Virus record (IMG/VR): IMGVR_UViG_3300037246_000359
Span: 1 to 42,582 of that record
DNA length: 42,582 bases
Source: a virus
Direction: 5' to 3' (one strand)
How positions within the stretch are numbered: position 1 is the stretch's first letter; every line of letters begins with the position of its first letter. Below the pieces are notes generated by a model, which saw only the letters and a list, made by a program, of their open reading frames with translations, had not been told where the DNA came from and made no database searches. The translations under genes and the position numbers were made by a program. Below, piece after piece: positions 29,595-38,496 of this stretch.

Positions 29595-32500
29595 GGCTGC
29601 TCAACAACCGTTAGCCCACCCGCTTTACGAAGCTGACGCTGCTCCAGTTCTGTTCGCAACTCTGCGAGCGTCTGACGGTTGATCTTGCTCTTCTCGGCAT
29701 TACCCGCACGGAGAGCTTGCATCTGACCCATGATACGGTCCTCACTGAGCCCTTGGTAGATCTTGAGACCTTCCATGGATTTCGAAGTGCGCTGTGCCCA
29801 CTTCATGTACTCGCTCATAGCGACTTCCGTGTTGGCGTGCTCAAGGCCGTATAGCTTGTAGATCTCACCGATGGCCGACTTAGCGCGGGACTCGCTGCCC
29901 TGAGCAATAGCGTCACGTAGGCCCTTGACCGGCACCTTACGCATTTCAGCAAACCGCTTGGACCGCAGGCTCTCGTTGTAGATGTTTTGCTCGGCGGAGG
30001 ACTTCCAAGACTTGTTCAAGCCGAACCAACTGTTCGCCATGAAGTCCAGAGTCATGTCGCCCTTCTGACCGGTACGAGTATCGGCCAGGATACCGAGGTC
30101 AGTCATGAGGCGGGTAGTGTTGATTTCAGCTCCTGCCATGGCTCCCATAGTACCCGATAGTGCAGTTGCAGCGCCTACACTGCCTTTTGCACTGAGGAGC
30201 GCCTGACCGGCTTTACCGGCCATGTGCCCCTTGGAACCCATGAACGTAAGTCCAGCCAGCGCCAGACCACCGAAGGTAGACGTGACGTACTTGGGGAGAG
30301 TCATCTGCCCGCCGTTCTTTGTGAACGCATCAGCCATGGGGACGAAAGCATTGCCATTGGGAAGCTTCATGCCGTACTTCTGCATAATCGGAGGCGCAAG
30401 GTGGCCTAGGAGTCCCAGAGCCATCTTGTTGGCGAAGGCGATTCCGCTCTTGGCCTCGATCTCCGTGCCGAACGAACCACGACCCGAGTAGAGGTCGAGG
30501 ATGGGCTGGAACACTGCGAAGGGCTCGACGGGAGTCAGATCCTTAGCTGTCTGGAGCCACTCCTTGCCCGGTGTCGGAGAACCGCCAGTCATGCCGGTCG
30601 GGAGCAGCTTCTCCCACTCATGCGGGTGAAGGCTGGCAGGGAAGAGGGCCGACTGCGGGAGGAAGTCCATCACCCACGCTCTGTTGAATTCACGTACTTC
30701 GTCAACCGGAGACTGGCCGAACTTGTTACCCATGAGCGCACCCGCGGCAGCACCAGCGGCACCGCCAATGGCTGCGCCCTTGGCTCCACCGATAGCGGCG
30801 CCTGCCATAGCGCCCATACCACCAGCACCGGCAGCGCCCAGAAACTCGGGGGCGTCGTTACCATTGAGCATGACGGTCTGGTATCTAACGGCCCACGCGG
30901 GCGCCGCGTTAATCGCGTCAGTGTAATCACTGAAGTCCGGACCCATACCCATACCACTAACCGCAGCCTGAGCAATCTGGGGAGCCTGCATCCACGCCAT
31001 CATCGGCACGGGGCGGTCCATCATGTTGTTCTTCATGATACGGGCAGCCTCGGCCGGGAAAGTAACCCACGGGAGGACGACCTTACGGGCGCTCTGCTGC
31101 AACGTACCGACCGTCCGGTACTGAGGGAGCCGACGGCCCACCTCACGCACGATGGCGTCGATACCGTAACCCTTACGGGCGAGGTGCGAGACGTACATCA
31201 TCTTCGGGATGGCGTCCTCTGCAAGATACATGTGGGACATCGTGCTCATGGTCTGCTTGATGCCACGCACGTTGCCTACGCCTGCGATAGAACGCGCTAC
31301 AGTGGCGAGAGCCTTATCACCCCAGTGGTCACTGTTAAGCTTATCGAGCTGCTCCAGCATGTAGTTGACGTTCTTCATGCCTTCCTGAGTCTCGAATGAC
31401 TGAGCCTCGATCATGTCCATGATAGCGGGGTTGGAGAAGATCTCAGAAAGATCGACTTTCTCTCCCAAGTGGTCCGTGATGTAGCGGTCTTTGCCAAGTG
31501 CCTTCGCAAGCTTCGCAGGATCACCCATGATGCTTTCAATAGACTCGCCACCCTCTTTACCAGTCGTCTTGATAATGCGCTTGAGCGCTCCACTCATGAC
31601 CTTACCGTCGTTGAGTGCCACTCGGCTGAATGGGTTCATGCCTGCCATGGCGAGGAACATCATGTTTCCCATGATATTGGACATGTGAGTCGGGACATTC
31701 AGAGAGGTACGGGCGGTCTTATGGACTGCGGTGAGTAGTTCGAAGAACTTACCGAAGGTACCGGCAGCTTCCTTGGCAGAGCCATCCTGACCGAAGAACT
31801 GCTGGAGCACTTCACGGTCGATGACCGCCATGTCCTTGAACTTCTTGGGGTCCATGCCCTTAAGGTCAGCTTCCTTGCGGACCATTCGCTCCATCCTGGC
31901 TGAGAGGCCGGGGACAACACTGTCCAATTCGTCAAAGGCGATCCAGTGCTTCTTGGCAGCATCGGGTAGCTCGTCATAGCGAGCGCGAGGCTTAACCATC
32001 TGGCTCCATTTGCTAGCCGGGTTATCGGTAGCGTCCACGATGATGTCACGGAAGTTACGGTGGAGCTGGAACAGGACGTTGTCCTTGATGAAGCCTCCGA
32101 CAGTCATCTTGTCGGGAGCGACTTCCAGCGAGTCGATCGCATCAATAACTGCTTCCTTTGTGTCGAGCTTTCCACGGTGCATAGTGGTGGGGCCAGACAT
32201 CGCCGCCGCGTCATCCACATACGGATTGCCGCCGAGCTTGCCCGCCGGGTTGGACTTAAGACCGGAAGCCGTACCGCCCAAATTTTCAAAGCCGGGAGTG
32301 CCGACCTTGACAGCGGGAACGTGGAAGCCGGAGCCTACCTTATCCGCATCACGGAACATGGCTGCTGTGGCGTCATCCACGAACCCTTCCGCAACCTGCT
32401 CGTCAAATAGCTGGGTCCACTTATCGGCGATCTCGCTCGCCCAGTCAGCGTTGTCGGCACCGATCTTCTTCCCTAGCGCGTCCTTGTTACGGCCAGGGCC

Positions 32501-33625
32501 ATCTAGCCAGAACTTGTAGATGGCCTTGTTGCTATCGTGGCTAAGTCGGGTGGGAGCCTGGGCCAAGAACCGCCCGAGCTGTGCCTTGGTGAAGAAATCA
32601 TCCATGCTCTCGATGTTAGCCTTGCTTACATCGTTGAGCTTCTCGAAATACTTGTTCCCGAACTGATTCCACATCACCCAAGACGCTTTCTGCTGAATAC
32701 CCTCTAGCTCTCCGTTCTTGGCGAGCTGTCGCAGCTCAGCGTAACGCTCCTGATGGAAGTCGCCGATGAGCATCTTGTTAAGCTCTCGGGGCGGAACGAT
32801 CTTGGCGATCTCGTCCGGACCAATGCCGGGCTGAGCGAGCCTATCAATAGTAGACTTGCTGAAGAGTCCGCGGCCACCGTTCACATCGGGGCGGGCGAGC
32901 TGCTGCACCATTGCGGCGTGATCATCGAACTTGAAGCCTAGCTTGACAGTGGTACCGAGGACTCCGGTACCCTTGGCGATTTCGGGACCAGCTCCGGCCA
33001 TGGTGGCGAGCTTGGCACCGCGCGCTGCGACACGAGCGCCCTTCTGCCATGCGAGGCCGATAGGAACCATGTAGCTGGCGAGAGTGAAAGCGGAGGAGTA
33101 GGGATGCTCAGCGAACTGCTGCTTGGCGTTCCCCAGTGCCCACGCGAAACCTTCTTGGTCCCACTTCATGCCCAGCATACCCATCTCGTCCGAGAACAGG
33201 AAGTTCACCGTGGAACGGAAAGCATTGCCAGGGTCACCGGAATCGGTATCCGAAGTGGAGAGGATGTCCTTATCAGGCTGGATCATGCCGGCTTCCGGAT
33301 CGTTGCGCAGGTAATCCTGTCGCCTCATCTCGGCCAAGTTACCCTTGGAGCCTTCGAAATCGAAGTTATCGTTGGGATTGATGGTACCGAGACCGGTAGT
33401 GCTCATGTAGTTGATGTCGCGGAGAATCTCGCGCTCTCGTGTCCCCTTCTGATGATGTATGAGCATCGTGTCAACAGTATGCTGGAAGAGGGCCTTCTCT
33501 TGGTCGGCGTCGATGCCCTTGGGCTTCTTCGGCTTGATACTGGAAGTGCCTAGCGGCGAGAGGGTGGGAGGGTGCCTCTCCTGAACCGGACCACGAGGGT
33601 TTAGCAGGGGGGTTTCGTTAGCCAT
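29591..33625 (-). CDS. Internal virion / DNA-ejection protein, large (1344 aa, T7 gp16-like position)
   Basis: This 1344-residue protein matches T7 gp16 (1318 aa) in size and in order after 355- and 738-residue proteins. It is helical, with a long glycine-zipper at about residues 925-965 (repeated GxxxG/AxxxA: GAAIGGAKGAAIGGAAG), suitable for membrane insertion or a trans-envelope channel. The T7 gp16 lytic transglycosylase motif was not found at the N-terminus. Probably it leaves the virion with the DNA to span the cell envelope. The start at 33625 follows GGTGAG. The next gene on this strand starts inside its stop codon. Confidence 0.65.
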   Translation of the reverse strand: MANETPLLNPRGPVQERHPPTLSPLGTSSIKPKKPKGIDADQEKALFQHTVDTMLIHHQKGTREREILRDINYMSTTGLGTINPNDNFDFEGSKGNLAEMRRQDYLRNDPEAGMIQPDKDILSTSDTDSGDPGNAFRSTVNFLFSDEMGMLGMKWDQEGFAWALGNAKQQFAEHPYSSAFTLASYMVPIGLAWQKGARVAARGAKLATMAGAGPEIAKGTGVLGTTVKLGFKFDDHAAMVQQLARPDVNGGRGLFSKSTIDRLAQPGIGPDEIAKIVPPRELNKMLIGDFHQERYAELRQLAKNGELEGIQQKASWVMWNQFGNKYFEKLNDVSKANIESMDDFFTKAQLGRFLAQAPTRLSHDSNKAIYKFWLDGPGRNKDALGKKIGADNADWASEIADKWTQLFDEQVAEGFVDDATAAMFRDADKVGSGFHVPAVKVGTPGFENLGGTASGLKSNPAGKLGGNPYVDDAAAMSGPTTMHRGKLDTKEAVIDAIDSLEVAPDKMTVGGFIKDNVLFQLHRNFRDIIVDATDNPASKWSQMVKPRARYDELPDAAKKHWIAFDELDSVVPGLSARMERMVRKEADLKGMDPKKFKDMAVIDREVLQQFFGQDGSAKEAAGTFGKFFELLTAVHKTARTSLNVPTHMSNIMGNMMFLAMAGMNPFSRVALNDGKVMSGALKRIIKTTGKEGGESIESIMGDPAKLAKALGKDRYITDHLGEKVDLSEIFSNPAIMDMIEAQSFETQEGMKNVNYMLEQLDKLNSDHWGDKALATVARSIAGVGNVRGIKQTMSTMSHMYLAEDAIPKMMYVSHLARKGYGIDAIVREVGRRLPQYRTVGTLQQSARKVVLPWVTFPAEAARIMKNNMMDRPVPMMAWMQAPQIAQAAVSGMGMGPDFSDYTDAINAAPAWAVRYQTVMLNGNDAPEFLGAAGAGGMGAMAGAAIGGAKGAAIGGAAGAAAGALMGNKFGQSPVDEVREFNRAWVMDFLPQSALFPASLHPHEWEKLLPTGMTGGSPTPGKEWLQTAKDLTPVEPFAVFQPILDLYSGRGSFGTEIEAKSGIAFANKMALGLLGHLAPPIMQKYGMKLPNGNAFVPMADAFTKNGGQMTLPKYVTSTFGGLALAGLTFMGSKGHMAGKAGQALLSAKGSVGAATALSGTMGAMAGAEINTTRLMTDLGILADTRTGQKGDMTLDFMANSWFGLNKSWKSSAEQNIYNESLRSKRFAEMRKVPVKGLRDAIAQGSESRAKSAIGEIYKLYGLEHANTEVAMSEYMKWAQRTSKSMEGLKIYQGLSEDRIMGQMQALRAGNAEKSKINRQTLAELRTELEQRQLRKAGGLTVVEQP

Positions 33626-33627
33626 GT

Positions 33628-35844
33628 CTACTCACCTTCGAGAGCGGTAATAGCGTCAGCGATAAGCTTGTGAGCCTGAGATTCGGGCGGTAGTGAAATG
33701 GCGAGAGACTTAAGCACAGACGGATCCATGTTGATGTAGGGGTTACTGTATTCGAGAGGCTGACCGTTAACATCGAGAGGGCGACCCTCCATGTCATAGG
33801 CGAAGCCATTTTCCTGTACAACGCCGGGCTCGCGCTGACCACGCTCGTAACCGAACAGGCTACGACCGGCCGTAGCGACTCCGGAGACGATGCCTGAGAG
33901 AAGGTCAGCAGCCGCTTCACCGGGACGCTTCGCACCAGCGCCGTACACGCGCTCCCACTCACTAGCGGAGCCAGAGGTGGAGGTCTCCAGTCCAGTGGGG
34001 AGAGCCGGAGCCGTCTGGGCTTCCGAGGGCTGGTCCGACAACAAGTTCATGTTGTAGGGCAGATTTCTAGGCTCAGCGCGGAGAGGTCCGGTCGGAGCTT
34101 CGGGCGGAGCTTCGGGTTCAGCGAGGCCGAGGCCCGGGGTTGGCCGCGCCATGCCGTCAACGTCTATATCAGCGGGGTCGCCGCCACCTCGCCAGTGCTT
34201 CACGCGAGCGCTTTCTACGGGGGGCGGGGGCGGGGGATTACGCCTCTGGAAGAGTTCCGTCGCGCGCTGCTCAGTGTGGGGATCCATGTTGAGCGGATCA
34301 CCCCATTGGTCGCGACCCTGGTCCCGGCCGAGCGTAGCTTCAACGAACGGAACGTAGCGCTGTGCGCGGATACGCTCTTCGTCAACGTCCAAGCCATTCG
34401 CCCGTGCCTCGGCGATGAAGCGGTCAAGCGTAGCATCAATCGTCGTAGCCACGTTCGGATCCTGAGCCTCCAGAGAGGGGAGGCGGCGAATATACGCCGT
34501 GTCGTTAGCCTTCTGGGATGCACCGGAAGACTCAGTAATCGACTTGAGGATGATCTGGAGGTTAGCATCCTTCCACAACTGGTTCTCAGCCTTCAGAACA
34601 TCAGTCTCGCCTCCGCCGTGGGCGCGAATCAGGGCTTCCCGGTCTGCCGGTTCCATGGCGTTGATTTCGCCGGCTTTGCTATTCGCCAAATCAGCAAACG
34701 CATTACCGAAGAAGGTCTGGTAGACAGGATCCCGCGTCATCATGTGACCCTGCCAGTTCTGAGGGATTTCAGCGAGAGCCGGCGGAATCGTGTAATAGTC
34801 CTGCTTGGCACGAGCGAGAATTTGCTTCTCCTGAAGCCCTCGTTCATGTCTTGCGGCAGCCGCCGCTTGAAACTGCTCGTTCTTGGTGAGAGGCTTACCA
34901 GTTTGGTACTTGCCGATGATCTTCGATCCAAGAGAATCGTCAAACCTCTTACTTGTTCCGATGAGACCACCAGCTTCGCGAGCACCGATTTCACGCTCGG
35001 CGGCACCCGTGTCCGCTTGGACCTTGCCCTCCGCAATCTGCTGACCCTTGATTTCCTGGTCGGCTTCGAACTCCTGACGATCCATCATATGCCTTTCAGC
35101 ATCATGAGGGTCGGTCTGACCGGTAGTAGCAATGTTCCCCTGCTTGATAACCTCTGCTATGAGATTCTCAGCCATGCTATCGGCGTAGGGGTTGCCGACG
35201 TACTCTCCGAGCGTATCCATCATAGAGGAAGTAACCCGAGAGTATTCACCCCAAAACATGGAGTCGGCGTTCTGAACTATGGACTTGCCACGAGGCCCAC
35301 CGAGGGCGACGGGGACACCAGACACGGGATCCATGAGCGCCAGCATATCCTCATGTTGGGTGACACCAATGGTTTCGCCCTGCATAGCCAGATTCGGAGC
35401 AGCCTGGGGCGCTCCTGTCGCTACAGTGGAGGCTCCAACCTGACCGTCTTTGCCCTTCTTACCAGGGACAACAGTCTGCGCGCCGGGAATATCCAACCCC
35501 AACTCGCTGCTCATTTGGGCGGATTCGCCGGGCTGCATCGTCCTCGGAACGGGCATGACAGTAGACATTAGCGTCTTCTCACGGGCGTCCTTAGCCGCCT
35601 GGAGTTGGTCTCGTAGCGGAGTGATGCGGGTAGCCTGAATCTGCTCCCACTCCTTCTTGTAATAGCGCTGACGAATCTGGTCTGCGGCGAGGGCACCCTT
35701 CTGACTGGCCGACTGCATGTATGCAGCCTTAACCGTCTCGGAAGCTCCTGCCGACCACATGCGAGCGAAGCCTCGCTCCTCCTGCATAGCACCCTGCATA
35801 GCCATGCTAGTCCATCCAGATACCGCGCCTTCTCTTTTAGCCAT
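33628..35844 (-). CDS. Internal virion / DNA-ejection protein, middle (738 aa, T7 gp15-like position)
   Basis: This 738-residue protein matches T7 gp15 (747 aa) in size and position. It is mostly helical and rich in Ala, Gln, Glu and Arg, with Pro-rich, probably disordered regions in the last quarter (NPPPPPP-type runs near residue 540, and EPEAPPEAP). No enzyme motif was found. The ATG at 35844 is chosen; a GTG at 35859 in the same frame would overlap the previous gene. The antisense frame of 458 residues opposite this gene is a shadow. Assignment is by gene order and composition. Confidence 0.58.
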   Translation of the reverse strand: MAKREGAVSGWTSMAMQGAMQEERGFARMWSAGASETVKAAYMQSASQKGALAADQIRQRYYKKEWEQIQATRITPLRDQLQAAKDAREKTLMSTVMPVPRTMQPGESAQMSSELGLDIPGAQTVVPGKKGKDGQVGASTVATGAPQAAPNLAMQGETIGVTQHEDMLALMDPVSGVPVALGGPRGKSIVQNADSMFWGEYSRVTSSMMDTLGEYVGNPYADSMAENLIAEVIKQGNIATTGQTDPHDAERHMMDRQEFEADQEIKGQQIAEGKVQADTGAAEREIGAREAGGLIGTSKRFDDSLGSKIIGKYQTGKPLTKNEQFQAAAAARHERGLQEKQILARAKQDYYTIPPALAEIPQNWQGHMMTRDPVYQTFFGNAFADLANSKAGEINAMEPADREALIRAHGGGETDVLKAENQLWKDANLQIILKSITESSGASQKANDTAYIRRLPSLEAQDPNVATTIDATLDRFIAEARANGLDVDEERIRAQRYVPFVEATLGRDQGRDQWGDPLNMDPHTEQRATELFQRRNPPPPPPVESARVKHWRGGGDPADIDVDGMARPTPGLGLAEPEAPPEAPTGPLRAEPRNLPYNMNLLSDQPSEAQTAPALPTGLETSTSGSASEWERVYGAGAKRPGEAAADLLSGIVSGVATAGRSLFGYERGQREPGVVQENGFAYDMEGRPLDVNGQPLEYSNPYINMDPSVLKSLAISLPPESQAHKLIADAITALEGE

Positions 35845-35846
35845 GA

Positions 35847-36914
35847 TTACTTGCCCCACTTATCTTCGGCGGCCAGACCAATGATCTTCGTGGCTGAGCC
35901 TGTAATACCTTCGAGTGCGCCACTGATTGCCTGACTTCTCGTATTGTTGGCGTCCTGCATGGCACCACTAGCTTGGAGGATGCCCTGCTGAGTCGCGCTG
36001 GCCGCAGCCGTAGTAGCGCCCGCAAGGGTCGGAGCCATGGTGGAGGCCCAAAAGAGCTGTAGGTTCTGTGTGGCGTTAGTGAAGGCGTCGCGGATACCGG
36101 ACGTGTTGTTGACCCACTTCTGGGCGTATTCCATGGTGTCCTTGGAGTGCGCGATACGGTACTGTTCAAGTCCCATCTTCGCCTGCCATAGCTGGCCGGT
36201 ACGCTGACGGTTGATCTTCTCCTGAACCTGAAACGCCTGAGCCATCTGTAGGCCGATCCGGCGGGTTCCGCCGCCACGGGCCAGTTGGCGGGCGACCTGC
36301 TCCATCGCCTCGCGCTGGAAGCCAGCGTTCGACTCGTAGATACCACCAACGATTGAGTTGTTAAGCTGATCCCAGAGAGGGCCAGTCCGATTCATGAGCT
36401 GCTCGGCCTCGGCCACCATCTGAGAGACCTGTCGGAAACCAGAGGTGCCTTGTACGGCAGCGGTCATCTTGTCGGGATCGAGGACTGTGCCTTGGGTATC
36501 CCAGGTTGAATCGCCGACCTGTCCCGCCTCGAAGACGGCGCCGGAGCTGGTAATAGAGTTACCATAGCTGGACATGCCACCGAGGCCGGTGGGGGTAAGA
36601 CCCTGAAACTGAATGGGGCCAGACTGGGATCCGGGGGAGGGTCCGTAGGAACCGGGCGTCCCGAGGGACGCGAAGACGTTCAGGCGGGCCTGCTCTGAGG
36701 CGCGAAGATTCCGTGAAGCGATGTTCTGATCAGCCTCTACCTGTTCGCTGACGGCTTGGTTGCCCTCCAAGCCTGCCTGGGCGGCAGCGGTTGAAGCCGC
36801 CAGCCCGCTCTTCGCGATCTTCTCCTGCTTGTTGGCAGCAATACTGGAGGACGCTACACTGCCTGCGGCGGCGGCGACTCCAACTCCAGCGGCTACCAAG
36901 GCTCCAATACCCAT
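35847..36914 (-). CDS. Internal virion / DNA-ejection protein, small (355 aa, T7 gp14-like position)
   Basis: This 355-residue protein begins with a hydrophobic, Ala/Gly/Val-rich helix (GALVAAGVGVAAAAGSVASS), typical of small podovirus ejection proteins that insert into the outer membrane. The rest is helical and rich in Gln, Ala and Ser. It precedes two larger virion proteins, as gp14 precedes gp15 and gp16 in T7, although T7 gp14 is shorter (196 aa). It could form the outer-membrane part of the ejection channel. Stop and next start are 2 nt apart. Confidence 0.58.
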   Translation of the reverse strand: MGIGALVAAGVGVAAAAGSVASSSIAANKQEKIAKSGLAASTAAAQAGLEGNQAVSEQVEADQNIASRNLRASEQARLNVFASLGTPGSYGPSPGSQSGPIQFQGLTPTGLGGMSSYGNSITSSGAVFEAGQVGDSTWDTQGTVLDPDKMTAAVQGTSGFRQVSQMVAEAEQLMNRTGPLWDQLNNSIVGGIYESNAGFQREAMEQVARQLARGGGTRRIGLQMAQAFQVQEKINRQRTGQLWQAKMGLEQYRIAHSKDTMEYAQKWVNNTSGIRDAFTNATQNLQLFWASTMAPTLAGATTAAASATQQGILQASGAMQDANNTRSQAISGALEGITGSATKIIGLAAEDKWGK

Positions 36915-36915
36915 A

Positions 36916-37458
36916 TTAACTCCTTATCAACTGCTCAAGCTTGAGCTTCACGGACTCAGGAGAGGACCATGATTCTTCGATTTCGATTACTAGATCAGCC
37001 TTGGAAGTGTCATTGAACTCCACGAGGCCGTCTTGAATTCTCTTCATCAACGCTAGGTCGGTCTGTACCTTGATGGACTTGTAGGTTTCTTCAAGGTCCC
37101 TAGTAGTCATTACTACCTTCACCTCATCGTCCACAGCTTCCTTGATCGTATCTATGTGCGGTAGTGCGAAGGGAGACTTGACGCCCCACAGTACGGGGAA
37201 CTCGCCTCCTGCTTCTCTTACTCGCCTCCGCTCGTAGGCCGAGATCTCTGACTTGAACGCACGGTAGTCCAGAAGATCCAGACCCATGATGTGGTTCAAC
37301 ATGAGATCAGTAAACTTGATGTCTTCCCAGTCGTCCTGCCCGGTCTCGCGGGCCGGAGGGAATCTCATCTCTGTTCCCATAGGTACGCCCATGAGATGCA
37401 ACTGCTTGCTAATCAGGGACGTTCCAGTTCTCATCAGGCCAGTTACGAGTACGATCAT
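36916..37458 (-). CDS. P-loop sulfotransferase-like protein in the virion operon
   Basis: This 180-residue protein starts in an ATGA overlap, giving the N-terminus MIVLVTGLMRTGTSLISKQL, a PAPS-type P-loop (LMRTGTS, compare PRSGTT). WGVKSPFALPHI and VVMTTRDLEETYKS match the acceptor and 3'-phosphate-binding regions of sulfotransferases. It is therefore a second member of the class found at 16444 but encoded between a citrate-synthase-like protein and an ejection protein. It might sulfate or otherwise modify virion or host glycans; substrate unknown. A general P-loop kinase is the alternative. Confidence 0.52.
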   Translation of the reverse strand: MIVLVTGLMRTGTSLISKQLHLMGVPMGTEMRFPPARETGQDDWEDIKFTDLMLNHIMGLDLLDYRAFKSEISAYERRRVREAGGEFPVLWGVKSPFALPHIDTIKEAVDDEVKVVMTTRDLEETYKSIKVQTDLALMKRIQDGLVEFNDTSKADLVIEIEESWSSPESVKLKLEQLIRS

Positions 37459-37985
37459 CTGATCGCCTGGGCGTACTGTTGAGTCCAAGCGGGCATCCGG
37501 CCCATCACAACAATGCTGTGCTCGGTGCCGGGAGGGAGACCGATGATCTCTGCCGTAGCCGCGGTGAAGGCACCGGGATTCGGATAGATCTTCCGGTCCT
37601 TGACTTTCTCAATCAGACCGGCCACTTCCCAAATGCGCGCATGGTGCTCGGGGAAGGAGCCTTCCATCAGCTCATTGACTTCCTCCCAGGACGGGTCGAT
37701 ACCGTCTTTGTGGAAGTCATTTCCGTAGCCCGGGAGGTAATTCCCCGCTTCCAATGCGGTGATTATCTCCTCATTCACCGCAGAGTAGAGTAGGTGTCTC
37801 GCCTGAGTCACCGGGCCATGTACGTTCCCGAGGGTGAGTATGGCAGATGCCATCGCCTCGGGGAATCCCTTTCCAACCGCCGCTGACTGCTTGAGAGCCG
37901 TGCTGCTGACGTTGGTGTCGTTGTTTATCGTTGACTGAAGATGAGCCGACAAGACCACGTTGAGTAGCCGGTCTTGATCATTCAC
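37455..37985 (-). CDS. Citrate-synthase-like (citryl-CoA fold) protein, probably altered active site
   Basis: This 176-residue protein resembles the C-terminal catalytic half of citrate synthases. Aligned landmarks in order: LGNVHGPVTQA (52-62, compare the HGGA loop, with His56), LPGYGND (84-90, compare PGFGH), a helix AGLIEKVKDRKIYPNPGAF (122-140, compare YPNVD), and MGRMPAWTQQYAQ (161-173, compare the GRxxGW.AH segment). The second catalytic His is Asn89 and the catalytic Asp region reads NPG, so ordinary citrate synthase chemistry is doubtful. It starts at a GTG overlapping the GNAT-like gene. An acyl-CoA-binding or structural role is possible. Known enzymes have over 370 residues, so this is about half length. 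Confidence 0.55.
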   Translation of the reverse strand: MNDQDRLLNVVLSAHLQSTINNDTNVSSTALKQSAAVGKGFPEAMASAILTLGNVHGPVTQARHLLYSAVNEEIITALEAGNYLPGYGNDFHKDGIDPSWEEVNELMEGSFPEHHARIWEVAGLIEKVKDRKIYPNPGAFTAATAEIIGLPPGTEHSIVVMGRMPAWTQQYAQAIR

Positions 37986-38427
37986 TGTCGATACCCCGAT
38001 ACACAAGTGCCGCGAACGGCATAAAGCCATCCGGCGGCGGCACCTGAACAGGTGTCTGGGCGATGACGCCCTCGAAGCCCTTCTCCTTAGCCCACGTCTC
38101 AGCGGCTTCTAGGAGTGCTTCGTTAATCTTTTCGTCCGAGGCTATTACGCCCCAGGCGGTTACTGTCTTACCGGGGTACTGTAAAGGTGACCCGGAGTCA
38201 CCCCACATAAGTACGCCTTTATCTGCCACGAAGAATATCACCCCCTCAAAACGCCCATCTATGTAGGCTGTATAGAGTGCTTCGTAGAAGGCCAGACTCT
38301 GGTCGCTCGCTAGAACAACTGAGCCCTCTGAGTGCTGCTTCTCAAGCAGTTCGAGCCACAGCTTCTTGAACAAACCGATGTCTCGGGCCTTCGCTTCTCG
38401 GACACGTATCTTCTTCAACTCCGGCAT
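37978..38427 (-). CDS. GNAT acetyltransferase-like protein
   Basis: This 149-residue protein follows the GNAT order: VREAKARDIGLFKKLW at the N-terminus, a central beta hairpin (VIFFVADKGVLMWGD), and a late helix (NEALLEAAETWAKEKGF) where the acetyl-CoA-binding loop and helix should be, then a final strand. The Q/R-x-x-G-x-G/A loop is poorly kept, so activity is uncertain. It is the first gene after promoter D. The ATG at 38427 is 9 nt from GGAGG; the GTG at 38433 is too close. It overlaps the citrate-synthase-like gene by 8 nt. Confidence 0.5.
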   Translation of the reverse strand: MPELKKIRVREAKARDIGLFKKLWLELLEKQHSEGSVVLASDQSLAFYEALYTAYIDGRFEGVIFFVADKGVLMWGDSGSPLQYPGKTVTAWGVIASDEKINEALLEAAETWAKEKGFEGVIAQTPVQVPPPDGFMPFAALVYRGIDSE

Positions 38428-38438
38428 AGCCACAGTCC

Positions 38439-38458
38439 TCCCTTCCTAATTATACCGT
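38439..38458 (-). promoter_or_regulatory. Phage promoter motif, copy D (minus strand)
   Basis: Read on the minus strand the sequence is ACGGTATAATTAGGAAGGGA, matching copies A and C over the first 17 bases. TATAAT lies at 38454-38449. No good -35 is present at 16-18 nt; the upstream DNA is AT-rich. It lies in the only intergenic gap of the minus-strand operon and directs transcription of the GNAT-like gene and everything to 29292. The GGAAGGGAGG part doubles as the first gene's ribosome-binding site. Confidence 0.7.
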
Positions 38459-38496
38459 TTGTTCTAATGATTCAGCAGTTTAATCAAACTAATCAA

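Noticed and set aside
34195-35571. Open plus-strand frame of 458 residues opposite the 738-residue ejection protein gene
   Set aside because: It is antisense to a well-supported gene, starts without a ribosome-binding site, and its translation lacks recognisable domains; typical shadow of a GC-rich coding strand.
38461-38496. Small AT-rich inverted repeat (AGTTT/AAACT on the minus strand) upstream of promoter D
   Set aside because: Only 5 bp of stem without a T-tract, too weak for a terminator; it may simply be part of an AT-rich promoter upstream region.
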